Shown piece after piece: positions 1-11,008 of a stretch of 64,000 bases of DNA. The DNA is from Odobenus rosmarus divergens (taxonomy: Eukaryota > Chordata > Mammalia > Carnivora > Odobenidae). Made by a program: the position numbers and the translations under genes. The DNA is taken from NCBI RefSeq assembly GCF_000321225.1, contig NW_004450460.1, positions 219,296 through 283,295 on the forward strand, in the 5' to 3' direction. The notes below the pieces were generated by a model, which saw only the letters and a program-made list of their open reading frames with translations, was not told the DNA's origin and ran no database searches. Position 1 is the stretch's first letter, and every line of letters begins with the position of its first letter.

Positions 1-77
1 GGGCTCGATCCCAGAAACCCGGGATCATGACCTGAGCTGAAGGCAGACGCCTAACGACTGAGCCACCCAGGCGCCCC
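1..77 (-). mobile_element. Can-SINE, cut by window edge
   Basis: Reverse-oriented head of a tRNA-Lys-derived carnivore SINE. Read on the minus strand it begins GGGGCGCCTGGGTGGCTCAG at position 77, followed by the A/B-box-like part and the GATCCCGGG region. The CT-rich part and A tail lie outside the window. Confidence 0.9.
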
Positions 78-2560
78 CAGAGACTTTCCTAATAGCCCCC
101 TGGGGGTCCCCACCTCCAGTTGACCACCCAGCACATCCTCTGTGCCCAATCAGATGGAGGAGTATAAACGGCTAACTCAACCCCCTCAGGCCATCACAGC
201 TTTCGCGTCAGATGCCCCAGGGTAGAGTCCGGGCTCCCCCAGGAGCTGCCCACCTCCTGAGTAAAAGCCTCACTCACTCACCCCAGGAGTCCCCAAGTCC
301 CAGCTTCTCAAACCTGATGGAGCACCAACATCCCTGGGGGAGTTAAACACAGGTTCCCAAGCCCTGCCACACAGATGGCCCTTCTGTCTGTTTTCTGAGT
401 TCCCTGGGTGTATCTTCCATTTGCCACAGACCTCCTCCAGGAAGCCCACCATCAAGCCTAAACTTGAATCCTCCTTGTGCCCCCTCCCCAAGCACTGGCT
501 ACGGGGAAAAGGGAGCTCTGGGGAGGACAGAACAGAAGGCAGGTTGCAGGGGTCAGACGTGGCTCCTAGACTGGGGTTGAGAGTGGTGGTAACAGGTCCA
601 GGCCATGACCAGTCCCCCTGGCCCTGCAGTGGTTAGAGAAAGTGCACCCAAGATCCCAGGCTTTCCAGGAATACTTAGCCACAGAGGTGAGAGGCCCATG
701 GCGGGAGAGGGGTCCACATGTCCTCGGGAAGGCTCAGCACAGCTTTGGGGCACTGGAAGCTCTCCTGGCCATGCCACCGCACCAAAGCCCCCTCCATCCC
801 TCTGCAGCCCGGCCTACCCCTTGGGGCCACCCCACAAGCCCTTTGAACCCCCACCTGCAGCCTTGAGTCTGGCTTCCCCAGGCAGGCTGCCAGGCCAGGC
901 CTCTGCAGGGCCCCAGGTGGGCCCAGGTAGACCCCAAATGGAGGGCGGGCCCTAGGCCCGTGCCAGGCGTGTGCTTCCAGGTGCACTCAGCGCCGCACAA
1001 ACTTGTCTCCCAGGATTTTTCCACACAAAACACGTCTCCCAGGGAAGCAACCGGTCTGATGAGCTGGGTGTGCGGGCGTTCCCACCCCGCCCTCCTAGTG
1101 CCCCCACAGGCCCGTACTGCAGTGAGAGGCCGCCCCGGACAGACACGCCAGGCCTGGGATGGAGCCCAGGACCCCTTGGCCTGCAGCAGTGGCCTCCGGG
1201 ATGAGCCATGGGGCCGGCAGTATCCAGACCACCAGCACGGTAGGTCTCCCACCTGAGCACCCACCCTGGCCCAGCGGCTCCACCCCAGGCTTCACCTTGA
1301 GATTTTTGGGGACGCTCTGCTCCCCCTTGAACCTACTCCCACCCCACCCCTACCCCTCTCCAGCACTGACCTCACTCCTAGGCCTGCTTTCTGACTCAGA
1401 CCTCCCTCCTCACCCCCAGGCCCCCCAACCACCATCCCCCCAACCACCATCCCCACCTAGGACCACATCCCCTGAAAAGACTGATTACAGATTAAGGCAA
1501 ATGTCTTCAGGAGACCAGGGTAAAGGCCTCCCATGGGAGAGAAGAGGCTGTTAGAGTGGGCCCCACCGTGACTTCTCAAGGCGGGGGCCCAGGAGGTACC
1601 TGAGGCCACTCAGCCCCCACCCCTCCAGCCCTGGTCAGCTCACCCTTTGCCCCTACTCAGTCCACCAGGGGCCTATCCTGGATTCACTCCAGACCTACTC
1701 AGGAGGCCTTGCAGCATGCTGGTCCAGCTGGATGGGAGCACCCCAGGGAAACGTTCTGGGGGCAAGCCCTGCTAAGCCTGGGCCCCACTCCCCACCCCTG
1801 CTGCCGACCCCTCCTCATCACTGTTCTGTCAGACTCCTGGGTTCTTCCTCCCCTGACACACACCCCAGCTCCTGCACCCCCAGCCTGGGCAGGAGGGCCC
1901 CTCTGAGTCAATGCCCTGCAGCAGTCCTGCCTACCTTGCCTTGTCAGAGCTCTGTTGAGCTGAGCCCTGACTCACGTGGAGGGAATGGCTTTCTACCCCA
2001 TGGCCTGGGGGGCAGGAGGCCAGGAGGGGTGCCAGAGAGGGCCAAGCCAGCCCTTTGGAGGCCTCTACAGAAGTTGGGGGGATGGGGGGCAACTTCTGGG
2101 GTCCACAGGACAGAGATCAGGAAGGTCATGAGCCTAGGGGGTGGGCCAGTCTATCTATTTGCTTCTGGGATCTCTCGGGCACCAAGGATCAAGGTCCATA
2201 GGGCCCTCTTCTACCCTAAAACTCCACCAAGCCCTTTATCCCCAACCCTCACTCTTAGCACTGACCCCTGCCTAGCTCAGGGTTGGCTGCCTGGTTCGAG
2301 GGGCTACCTGGAGCCCCCAGCCACCCAGGCAGAGAAAACCCCTCCCCTTCAGACTCACGGAGGTGGCTGCCCGTAGGCTCCCCAGTGGCCTACCCTGGCC
2401 CTTCCCTGACACGCAGGACAGTAGGGCCCATGGTGGCTTGGGAACAAAAGCTGGGAACTAAGACAGGCCCAGACCCCTGCTGCTCTGTCCTGGGATGTGG
2501 AAGGAATAGGGAGGCCAGGCTAGGATGTCAGCCTGTTCTTCCGCCCAAATTCCACCTTAA
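78..2560. other. PKP3 upstream flank, no gene seen
   Basis: Moderately GC-rich single-copy DNA. Open frames here are short and lack splice or family support. The notable content is three perfect AP-1 sites (1392-1398, 1904-1910, 1968-1974), the last overlapping a CACGTG E-box at 1973-1978. The upstream neighbour in human (B4GALNT4) is not reached. Confidence 0.6.
1392..1978. promoter_or_regulatory. Upstream AP-1 sites of PKP3
   Basis: Perfect TGACTCA at 1392-1398, TGAGTCA at 1904-1910 and TGACTCA at 1968-1974. The last shares bases with CACGTG at 1973-1978. They lie about 0.8 to 1.4 kb upstream of the PKP3 start codon. AP-1 is a known driver of epidermal and epithelial enhancers; that these sites act on PKP3 is inference. 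Confidence 0.4.
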
Positions 2561-2561
2561 G

Positions 2562-2766
2562 CAGGTGGTGGCCCCTCCCTCTTACCTGGCCCAGGTGTCC
2601 CCGCCCCCAGCCAGGCTCAGGGCTGGGCCGGCGTCTGTCTCTCGGCCAGCTCTGGGCGAGGCCAGTGGGGAGGGGACTTCGGGGCCGGCACAGTGAAGAC
2701 GTTCAGGCCGGAGGAGGCCCCAGCGGCCCAGGCCAGGAGCGGACCCAGCCGGGCGCATCTGCCGCC
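2562..2766 (+). promoter_or_regulatory. PKP3: PKP3 proximal promoter and 5' UTR
   Basis: GC-rich DNA directly before the PKP3 ATG. It holds two CAGGTG E-boxes at 2562-2567 and 2592-2597. E-boxes of this type in plakophilin and cadherin promoters are known targets of the repressors ZEB1 and Snail. No TATA box stands out. The start context GCCGCCATGC is strong. The exact transcription start cannot be read from sequence. Confidence 0.45.
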
Positions 2767-5700
2767 ATGCAGGACGGTAACTTCCTGCTGTCGGCCCTGC
2801 AGCCTGAGGCCGGTGTGTGCTCCCTGGCGCTGCCCTCTGACCTGCAGCTGGACCGCCGAGGCGCAGAGGGGCCGGACGCTGAGCAGCTGCGGGCAGCCCG
2901 TGTCCAGGAACAGGTCCGCGCCCGCCTCCTGCAGCTAGGCCAGCAGGCTCGGCACAACGGGGCAGCTGAGCCTGAGGGGGCCACCGAGGCAGCCAGAGGT
3001 AAGCGGATGCCCGCAGGGTGGGTGCCGGGCAGTGGGAACGGTGGCCGTGGGTAGAGGTGGTCTCAGTGGGTGTGGTGGTACGAGGGCCAGAGGCCGTGGT
3101 AGGGCTGGCGCTGGAGTTCAGCGCCCTGACTCACCGAGGCCTTGCACTGAGTCACCCGCCCCGCCCCACCAGGTGTGGGAGAAGACGTGGGTGCGGCCTC
3201 CCACCATCCAGCAGGGACCCCGGGGTCCTCGCGGCCGAGCCCGGCTCGACCCCACCTGTCCCCTCAGCCCAGAGCGCCATCGGCACATGGCAGGATTGGC
3301 ACATGGCAGGCCAGGCAGGGCCTATTTCTGTCAGCAAACCCGGAACCTGTACACGTCCGGCCCCACATAACACAGGCTCACACACGTCAGTCCCACAGGG
3401 ACACAAACACGCTGAGACACAGACACCCAGACTCCAGCATCCCTCCCCACCACCCCCCAGGCCCCAAGGGAATGAGCAGACAGAAACGTGAGGGGTCGGG
3501 TCTGGGAAACCTGGACCAGAGCCAACTGCCTGTCTGGACCAGGGTCTCCCTGTGGACTTGCAAGGGAGGGCCCCGGAGGCCTGACCCAGTTATTCTTCAT
3601 GAGAACAGCAAGTGGGGGAGTGCCTCCTCAGTGCCAGGCAGACCCCCGCGTGTGAGTGTGCACGTGGTTGTGGATGTGCGTGTGCCTTAAAGGGTCTCAC
3701 ACACACTGAGTTCAGGGCAGTTGTTCTGGAAATGCCATTTCCTCCCTTGCCAGGCTGCAGCAACAGGGATCGAGGTTAGATAGTAAGAGGAACTTCCCAG
3801 GATGTCAGGAGTCCAGACACCAGTTCTCACAGTGATTCACACGACCTTTAGAGGGCCCTTTCCCGGGACAGGTCTCCAGATGCGGGCCACTTGGCGGGGG
3901 AAGAGGGTCAGCCAGAGCAGCCTGGGTTCCTGAGTCCTCCCCTGCCTGGGCCTCAGCCTTGCTGGGGCTAAGTAGTTGGGTGCCCACGGGTCATGGGGTG
4001 GAGGAGGGAGCAGGGAGGGGTTAATTACCACCCTGGCAACCTTGCCAATTAGGGGAAGGAGTATAATTTGGGGGTGGGAGTAAGGTCCCCAGGCTGGAGG
4101 TGTGCCCCCCCAGGCTGAGCCTCACTAGCGTCAAAGGGTTAATAGCCCCTGCCCAGAAGCCTCATTAACCAGGGCGGGTCTGGGGAGTGTGCTGGGAGGG
4201 GAGCCCCCAGACCGTCCAGCTCGCAGAGGCTGGGGGAGAGGCTGAGGCCCCCTCCTTCTCCCACAACATGAGTCCTTTCAGCCGGTCACCTGGCCAGGCT
4301 CTCTGGGGACATATGACTCTTCTCCCCCAAGACGTGACCCCAGCAGGGACCCTAGCAGAGGCTGACCCCACCCCCTGCCCTGTCCAGAGACCATGGAGCC
4401 CACCTACCCGTCCATTCCCAGGCTCTGTCTCCGTCTGACTCTCACCTGACTGTTGTCTATCTAAGCAGCCATCCATCCGCCCACCCTTCCAACGGTCCCA
4501 CCAGCCCTCCCTCCTCCTCCCCCATCTCTCCACCCTCCACCCACCCACCTGTTTGTCCACTCACCAGAGTCAGGCTGGCGCCAGCACCCCCAGTTTCTGT
4601 GTGGCCGGATGGGGTGGGTGTGGCTCTTCCAGGTGGGACAGGGGACTGTGTGTCCTTGGCAAGTGCAGCATCACTCCTGTGTGACCACAGCACAGGACGG
4701 GCTCACAGGAGGTCAGCGTTGCTTCCTGGAGGAGGGGGCCGGGCATGTGCCCTGGCAGGGACTGGAAAGCTGATGGAGTCCCTGGCACATTTCTCAGGTG
4801 ACCAGGAGGCCAGGGGGGGTGAGTGTGGGGGTGCCCGTCCCCCAGCACAGCTGGAGGGGCACAGGGGGCTGTGGGAGAGGTCCGACCAGGGCTGATATCG
4901 GAGGAGACCCACGAGCCATCTGACCCAGCCAGGCTACCACTGTTCCTGTCAGCAGGCACCTCCCGCGGTCAGTATCACACCCTGCAGGCTGGCTTCAGTT
5001 CCCGCTCCCAGGGCCTCGGTGGGGACAACACCTCTGTGAGTGACACTCTCCCCATGCCCTGGAGAGTCTCGTGGGGGAGCCTGGGGGGAAGCTGGAAGCT
5101 CCAGGGTCAGGGAGAGGGACCGGTGAGCCCCCAACACCCCCTCACTGCTCTCCTCCCTGTCCTCCCTACAGACCTTCCGGCACATTGCCAAGCCCACCTA
5201 CAGCCCTGCCTCCTGGTCTTCTCGCTCAGCTGTGGACCTGAGCTCCAGTCGGAGGCTGAGCTCTGCCCACAACGGGGGCAGCACCTTTGGGGTTGCAGGG
5301 TACGGGGGAGCCCAGCCCGCTGTACCCATGCCTACCCGGCCCCTGTCCTTCCATGAGCGTGCTGGGATGGGGAGCCGGGTGGACTATGACACCTTGTCCC
5401 TGCGCTCGCTGAGGCTGGGGGCTGGAGGCCTGGATGACCGCTACAGCGTGGTGTCCGAGCAGCTGGAGCCCCCGGCTGCCTCCGCCTACAGGCCCTTCGC
5501 CTATGAGCGCCAGGCCAGCTCCAGCCGGGCAGGGGCCCTGGACTGGCCGGAGGCTACCGAGGGGCCGCCCAGCCGGACCATCCGTGCACCGGCCATGCGG
5601 ACCCTCCAGCGATTCCAGGGCAGCCATCGCAGCCGCGTCGGGGCTGGGGCGGCGCCAGGGGGTGTCCTGGAGCCTGTGGCCCGAGCACCCTCTGTGCGCA

Positions 5701-8700
5701 GCCTCAGCCTGAGCCTGGCCGACGCCAGCCACCTGCCGGATGTGCGTGGACTAGACAGCTACGGCGGCCACCGCACCCTGCAGAGGCTCAGCAGCGGGTG
5801 AGCTGGGCCTGGCCTGGGGAGGGGACTTCTGCTGTGGCCCTGGCCCGTCCCCACGGTACACTGACCCCTGACCCCGTCTTTACAGATTTGATGACATTGA
5901 CCTGCCCTCGGCAGTCAAGTACCTCATGGCCTCAGACCCCAACCTGCAGGTGCTGGGAGCAGCCTACATCCAGCACAAGTGCTACAGCGATGCTGGAGCC
6001 AAGAAGCAGGTGACCGACCACCCCTGCTGGCGGACGGGTGGCTCGCTGGTCCGTGAATACCCCTGCTGACCACCCTATTGGTCCCACTCCCCCCTGATCT
6101 CCGGCCCCTGACCACCTCTCACTGATGCCCCACGCTGACTGGGCAGACCCCATCTGGCCCAGAGCCTCCCCAGCAGAGAAGGGGGAGGAGCAAGTGATCT
6201 GCACACACACAATACACCTGCACACCTGTGCACACCTCTGAGCACGTCCGCATCCAGCTACACACATAGGCATGCCTCTCCGTACGGCTGTATACATCGA
6301 TACACATCTGCACACACGTGTGCACACCCGCGTTCGTCTCCGTCATCGGTATACGCCGCCATGTACTCGCACACATCTACACGCACCTGTGCGGTGTGCG
6401 CGCGAGTTCTAACACCACGTGCCCATGCGTGCAGGCCCACAGCCTTCAGGCCGTGCCCAGGCTGGTGAAGCTCTTCAACCATGCCAACCAGGAGGTGCAG
6501 CGCCACGCCACGGGCGCCATGCGCAACCTCATCTACGACAACGCGGACAACAAGCTGGCCCTGGTGGAGGAGAGTGGCATCTTCGAGCTGCTGCGGACCC
6601 TGCGTGAGCAAGATGACGAGCTGCGCAAGAACGTCACAGGTGGCCCTGGCCTCACCCACAGCCCCGCGCCAGCGCCCCTCCTTCCCTCTGCCTTTTTGTC
6701 CCTTTCTCTGTTCTCCGTCCCCACCACTGCCCTCCACCCCCACAGCTATTCCGGTGGCACATCTCCGCAGCTAGCCTCCAGACCCCTTGTCCCCAAGCGT
6801 TGTGCTCTCTGCTGTGTCACACCCCCGGGACCTGCAGCTCACACGCAGGCTTTCTAGGGGGGCTCCTGGGGGAGGCTCCAAATGCCACCTGGAGGGGCTG
6901 GAGGGACCAGCAGGCTGTCACTGACCGCGGCCGCGGCCTCACCTGCCCCAGGGATCCTATGGAACCTGTCCTCCAGCGACCATCTGAAGGACCGCCTGGC
7001 CCGAGACACACTGGAGCAGCTCACGGACCTGGTGCTGAGCCCCCTCTCCGGGGCCGGGGGACCACCCCTCATCCAGCAGAATGCCTCCGAGGCTGAAATC
7101 TTCTATAATGCCACAGGGTTCCTCAGGTGCATGGGTAGGGGGCAGTCAGCTGGGAGAGGCCAAGAAGGTGGCCATGGGGAGAGAGCTGAGTGCCTGGAAG
7201 GGAGCAGGGGAGGCCCGGAGAAGGGGCCTTTGACCGAGGTCTGAGTGGCAAGGCGGAGCTGGCCCGGGGGTGGGGGCGCTGGCCAAACGAGGCACAGGTG
7301 CTGATGCAGAAGCGGGACAGGAAGCTGGGTGTGGCTGACATGTCAGATGTCATAGGTCCTGGGGGCCGCAGGCTCAGGTTTCATTAAATCGGGGACTTCA
7401 TCTGACATTCATAACCCCCACTCTGGACACTCAGAGGGGTGAATGGGGGATGGGCATGCAGAGAGACCAGGGCCAGCAGGAGCTAAGGGGTGGGGCCCAG
7501 CTCAGGGGAAGGAGAGGGCTGGGGCTCAGGGTCTCAGCCCTTGGGTTTGGTTCCCACTGGGGATCTCCGATCCGCCTCCACCCACAGGAACCTCAGCTCA
7601 GCTTCCCAGGCCACTCGCCAGAAGATGCGTGAGTGCCACGGGCTGGTGGATGCCCTGGTCACCTATATCAACCATGCCCTGGACGTGGGCAAGTGCGAGG
7701 ACAAGGTGAGGGGCGGCCATTGCCTTAGGGCCTGGGGGGTTTCCCGTCCACTCTGACCACGGTCTGCCCTCTGCAGAGCGTGGAGAATGCTGTGTGCGTG
7801 CTGAGGAACCTGTCCTACCGCCTGTATGACGAGATGCCGCCATCAGCCCTACAGCGGCTCGAGGGCAGGGGCCGCAGGGACATGGCTGGGGCGCCACCCA
7901 GCGAGGCGGTGGGCTGCTTCACGCCTCAGAGCCGGCGGCTTCGAGAGGTGGGCACAGACCTGGGCAGCTGGGAGCTGGTGGGCCCCCCCGGCCTGAGCCC
8001 AGCTGACCCTCCCCACCTCCCACCCAGCTGCCCCTCACGGCCGACACACTCACCTTCGCCGAGGTGTCTAAGGACCCCAAGGGTCTCGAGTGGCTGTGGA
8101 GCCCCCAGATCGTAGGACTGTACAATCGGTTGCTGCAGCGCTGTGAGCTCAACCCACACACGACTGAGGCGGCCGCTGGGGCGCTGCAGAACATCACCGC
8201 GGGCGACCGCAGGGTGAGGGCCCATGCCTGGCCTTGCAGAGGGGACACGCGGGTGGACAGAGAGGGCACAGGAGGGCTCTAGGAGTTTATTCTGTTGGGG
8301 CGGGACGAGCGCAAATCCGCGGATGAGCCAAAACATCCGGGGGAGGGACGCGACATGCAGCCGGAGGAACACCCGCCGGGTGTAGCAAAGAGCATGAGGC
8401 CAGCATCCCAAACCAGACAGGCCCCGGAGGCCCCCGATATTTAGGTTCCATGCTGGCTTTAAGGAGAGGTTTGAGCTGAAGCGGGGCCAACCCGAGTCAC
8501 ACCTGGCGAGGCTCCTGGCCGGGGTGTGAGGGCGAAAGCAGGGAGAGCTCTCAGGGGACAGGGCACTGAGCAGGTGAGAGACAGTGAGGGGCCACTCCTG
8601 CCTCAGAATCCCCAAGACTGGCTGGGCAGGTAGAGAGAGGGGGAGAGAGGGACAGAGAGAAGAACCAGCCTAGAGTGCAGGCCACGGGGGTACAGGCCAC

Positions 8701-9759
8701 GGGGGCCGGTTTCGCCCGCTCTGACCAGCTCCTCTCCCACCTGCAGTGGGCGGGCGTGCTGAGCCGCCTGGCTCTGGGGCAGGAGCGGATCCTGAACCCG
8801 CTGCTGGACCGAGTTCGGACCGCTGACCACCACCAGCTGCGCTCACTGACTGGCCTCATCCGAAACCTGTCTCGGAATGCCAGGAACAAGGATGAGATGT
8901 GTGAGTCAGGCCGTCCTGAAGCCTGGGTTCTGCCCTCACCCTGCCTAGCTGGGCTCACACCTGGATCTTCTTTTCTGTTGTCCATGGGGTGGGGGGGCCC
9001 ATGGCAAGCTAGCACTGGGTGAACAGACGGGAGGTGGGGCGGGGGACCGGAAGTGCTAAGGTGGCTGGGAGTGGCGGTGGAGGCTGGCTTCCCGCCCCCC
9101 TGACCTCCTGGCCTCCCGGCAGCCACCAAGGTGGTGAGTCACCTCATTGAGAAGCTTCCCGGCAGCGTGGGTGAGAAGTCCCCCCCAGCCGATGTGCTGG
9201 TCAACATCATCGCAGTGCTCAACAATCTGGTGGTGGCCAGTCCCATTGCCGCCCGGGACCTGCTCTACTTTGACGGGCTCCGAAAGCTGGTCTTCATCAA
9301 GAAGAAGCGGGACAGGTGAGCCCCTCCCCCACGCACCCCTGCCCACCGCCCAGCCTGTGTGTCTGCTGACCCCAGCTCCCCGCCAGTCCCGACAGTGAGA
9401 AGTCCTCCCGAGCAGCCTCCAGCCTCTTGGCCAACCTGTGGCAGTACAGCAAGCTTCACCGAGACTTCCGGGCGGTATGTTCTGGGGCAGGCCGGGGTGC
9501 AGGACGTCGGGGTGGCGGGGGTGGGGGGCTGGGGGCGGGGACAGCGGGGAGGGGGTGGACCGAGGAACTCCTGGGAGCAGGAGACTCAGGGAGTGAGAAA
9601 CATGGGAGAGGAGACCAGAGACCCAGAGAGAGGGGTCCAGGCCCAGACCAGGAAGGGTGGGGCCTGGGGAGAGCAGGGCCCGGAAGGCAGGCACCCTAAC
9701 TCTTGGCCCCCTCTCCACTGCAGAAGGGCTATCGAAAGGAGGACTTCCTGGGCCCATAG
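2767..9759 (+). CDS. PKP3: Plakophilin-3 (desmosomal plaque armadillo protein)
   Basis: Plakophilin-3 links desmosomal cadherins and desmoplakin to the cell cortex in stratified and simple epithelia and also occurs in cytoplasmic RNA granules. Coding exons: 2767-2998, 4956-5035, 5172-5797, 5886-6009, 6435-6639, 6952-7126, 7588-7705, 7777-7947, 8028-8213, 8747-8900, 9123-9315, 9387-9474, 9724-9759. All introns are GT-AG, the phase is continuous, and the sum is 2388 nt, giving 795 aa (human about 797). Residues 1 to about 312 are the low-complexity head that binds desmosomal partners. The armadillo region starts in exon 4 (FDDIDLPSAVKYL) and fills the rest, with typical repeat words such as GAMRNLIYDNADNK, GILWNLSS and GLIRNLSRN. 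The protein ends YRKEDFLGP, as in known orthologues. The ATG was chosen for its Kozak context and the MQDGNFLLSAL start. It converges on SIGIRR. No break is seen. Confidence 0.97.
2999..4955 (+). other. PKP3: PKP3 intron 1
   Basis: About 2 kb between coding exons 1 and 2, with no second gene. It holds two perfect AP-1 sites (3127-3133 and 3148-3154), a GT-rich patch near 3650-3690 and a CCATCC/CCACC-rich simple stretch near 4465-4560. Confidence 0.6.
3127..3154. promoter_or_regulatory. Paired AP-1 sites in PKP3 intron 1
   Basis: TGACTCA at 3127-3133 and TGAGTCA at 3148-3154, 21 bp apart start to start, which is two helical turns. With the three upstream sites this makes five perfect TGASTCA words within 1.8 kb. 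Enhancer function is inference. Confidence 0.45.
6190..6425 (+). repeat. CA-rich imperfect repeat in PKP3 intron 4
   Basis: Degenerate CACA/CACG tract running up to just before the exon 5 acceptor at 6434/6435. It probably supplies part of the pyrimidine- and AC-rich context of that splice site. Confidence 0.6.
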
Positions 9760-10033
9760 GTGAGGACTTCCTGGAGGAGGAGGATGCAGCGTGGCCCAGC
9801 CTCCAAGGGACAGGCTCAGCTCTGCACTGCTCACTGGCCAGCCGGGCGGAGGCTGATGGCCTGGGGCCTCTCGCTGGAGCCCCATGTGCAACTCTGAAGG
9901 GCCTAGGGCACCAGGGAGGGGATGGGGGCTGGTTGCAGGGACATGGCTTCTATAGGGCAGGGGTAGGGCAGGGCTTGAGGCTGCTCTGGTGTGTGGGGTG
10001 GTGACCAGGTCTGGGAATATTCCCAGTGCTGGG

Positions 10034-10039
10034 AATAAA
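10034..10039 (+). terminator. PKP3: PKP3 polyadenylation signal
   Basis: AATAAA about 275 nt after the PKP3 stop codon, giving a short 3' UTR ending near 10055-10065. Confidence 0.8.
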
Positions 10040-10065
10040 GGTGGCCGTGAACACAGCCCTGCAAC

Positions 10066-10864
10066 TTTCTTCGGCTGGCCCAACCCGGGGTCCAAAGCAG
10101 GGACTCAGCAGTGTCCCTGAGCACAACCATGCCTGCCCCTGAGGATACTCACGCCCTGAGCACACCCAGAGGCTTCTCCAGGTCAGGAGCCCAGGACGAG
10201 GAAGAGCGTATCCCTCAGGGAGAGCTGGTGAGAGTGGAGGGAGCAGGGCAGACAGCAGAGTCAACCTTGCTACCCGCTGAGGTCCAGACACAGTAGAGCT
10301 GGGGGCCTTGTGCACAGAGTGACCACTCCTGGGAGAGCCGTGAGCTCTCCTGGCTTCGGTGCTGCCCTGCTGGACTGTCCTCATGTGGCAAACACACCCA
10401 ACACCTCTCTCTGCCCTGCCTCGCTGGGCCTGGGGTGTCCTGACCAGGGACTCACACTGTCCGACTGAGTCCTGGGATCCCATGTCACCCAACCAGGCCC
10501 ATTCACATGTTTACAGCAAAAGACTTCTTCCTTAAAGCTCAGAACCTGAAGTGTAAGAGGCCTGCCCCCTCCCCCAGGACCTGGCTGGATCAGGACAGGG
10601 CTGAGGACAGTCACGACCCCAAGCAGACAGACCCAAAGAGGCTACTACAAGAGATGTTTCTGAGCTGGCTCAGGATAGAGGATGGTCAGGACGGCAGGAA
10701 CAGCCAGATTTGTGACCGAGTGAACGTGGGGATGAGAAAGGGGAGGGGCTGAGGGTCACGGACAAGCCTGAGACAGAAGTGAGGGGTGCCCCACCCAGGG
10801 GCTGCATACCCCCTTCCTGCCCCAGGAGAGGAGAGGCTGAGGCCCAGGCAGGATCTAAAAGGAC
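10066..10864. other. Gap between convergent PKP3 and SIGIRR
   Basis: About 800 bp between the polyA signals of the two convergent genes. No coding exon, repeat family or RNA gene was recognised. Confidence 0.6.
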
Positions 10865-10870
10865 TTTATT
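10865..10870 (-). terminator. SIGIRR: SIGIRR polyadenylation signal
   Basis: TTTATT on the plus strand is AATAAA on the minus strand, 139 to 144 nt after the SIGIRR stop codon, so the 3' UTR is short. Confidence 0.8.
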
Positions 10871-11008
10871 TCCTGGCAGTAGGAGGTACACTGGAGCAAC
10901 TCCCCTTCCCTCAGGGTCTCAGGGCTGGTAGTCCTGCTAAGAGGAGAGACCCCACCCCACCCTGCACCCAGCTGTCCTTGGAGATCTTGCTGTTCTGGCG
11001 GGTGGGGG

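Noticed and set aside
2665..2766. N-terminal extension of PKP3
   Set aside because: The frame is open, but it begins at GTG; the ATG at 2767 has the strong context and the known N-terminus.
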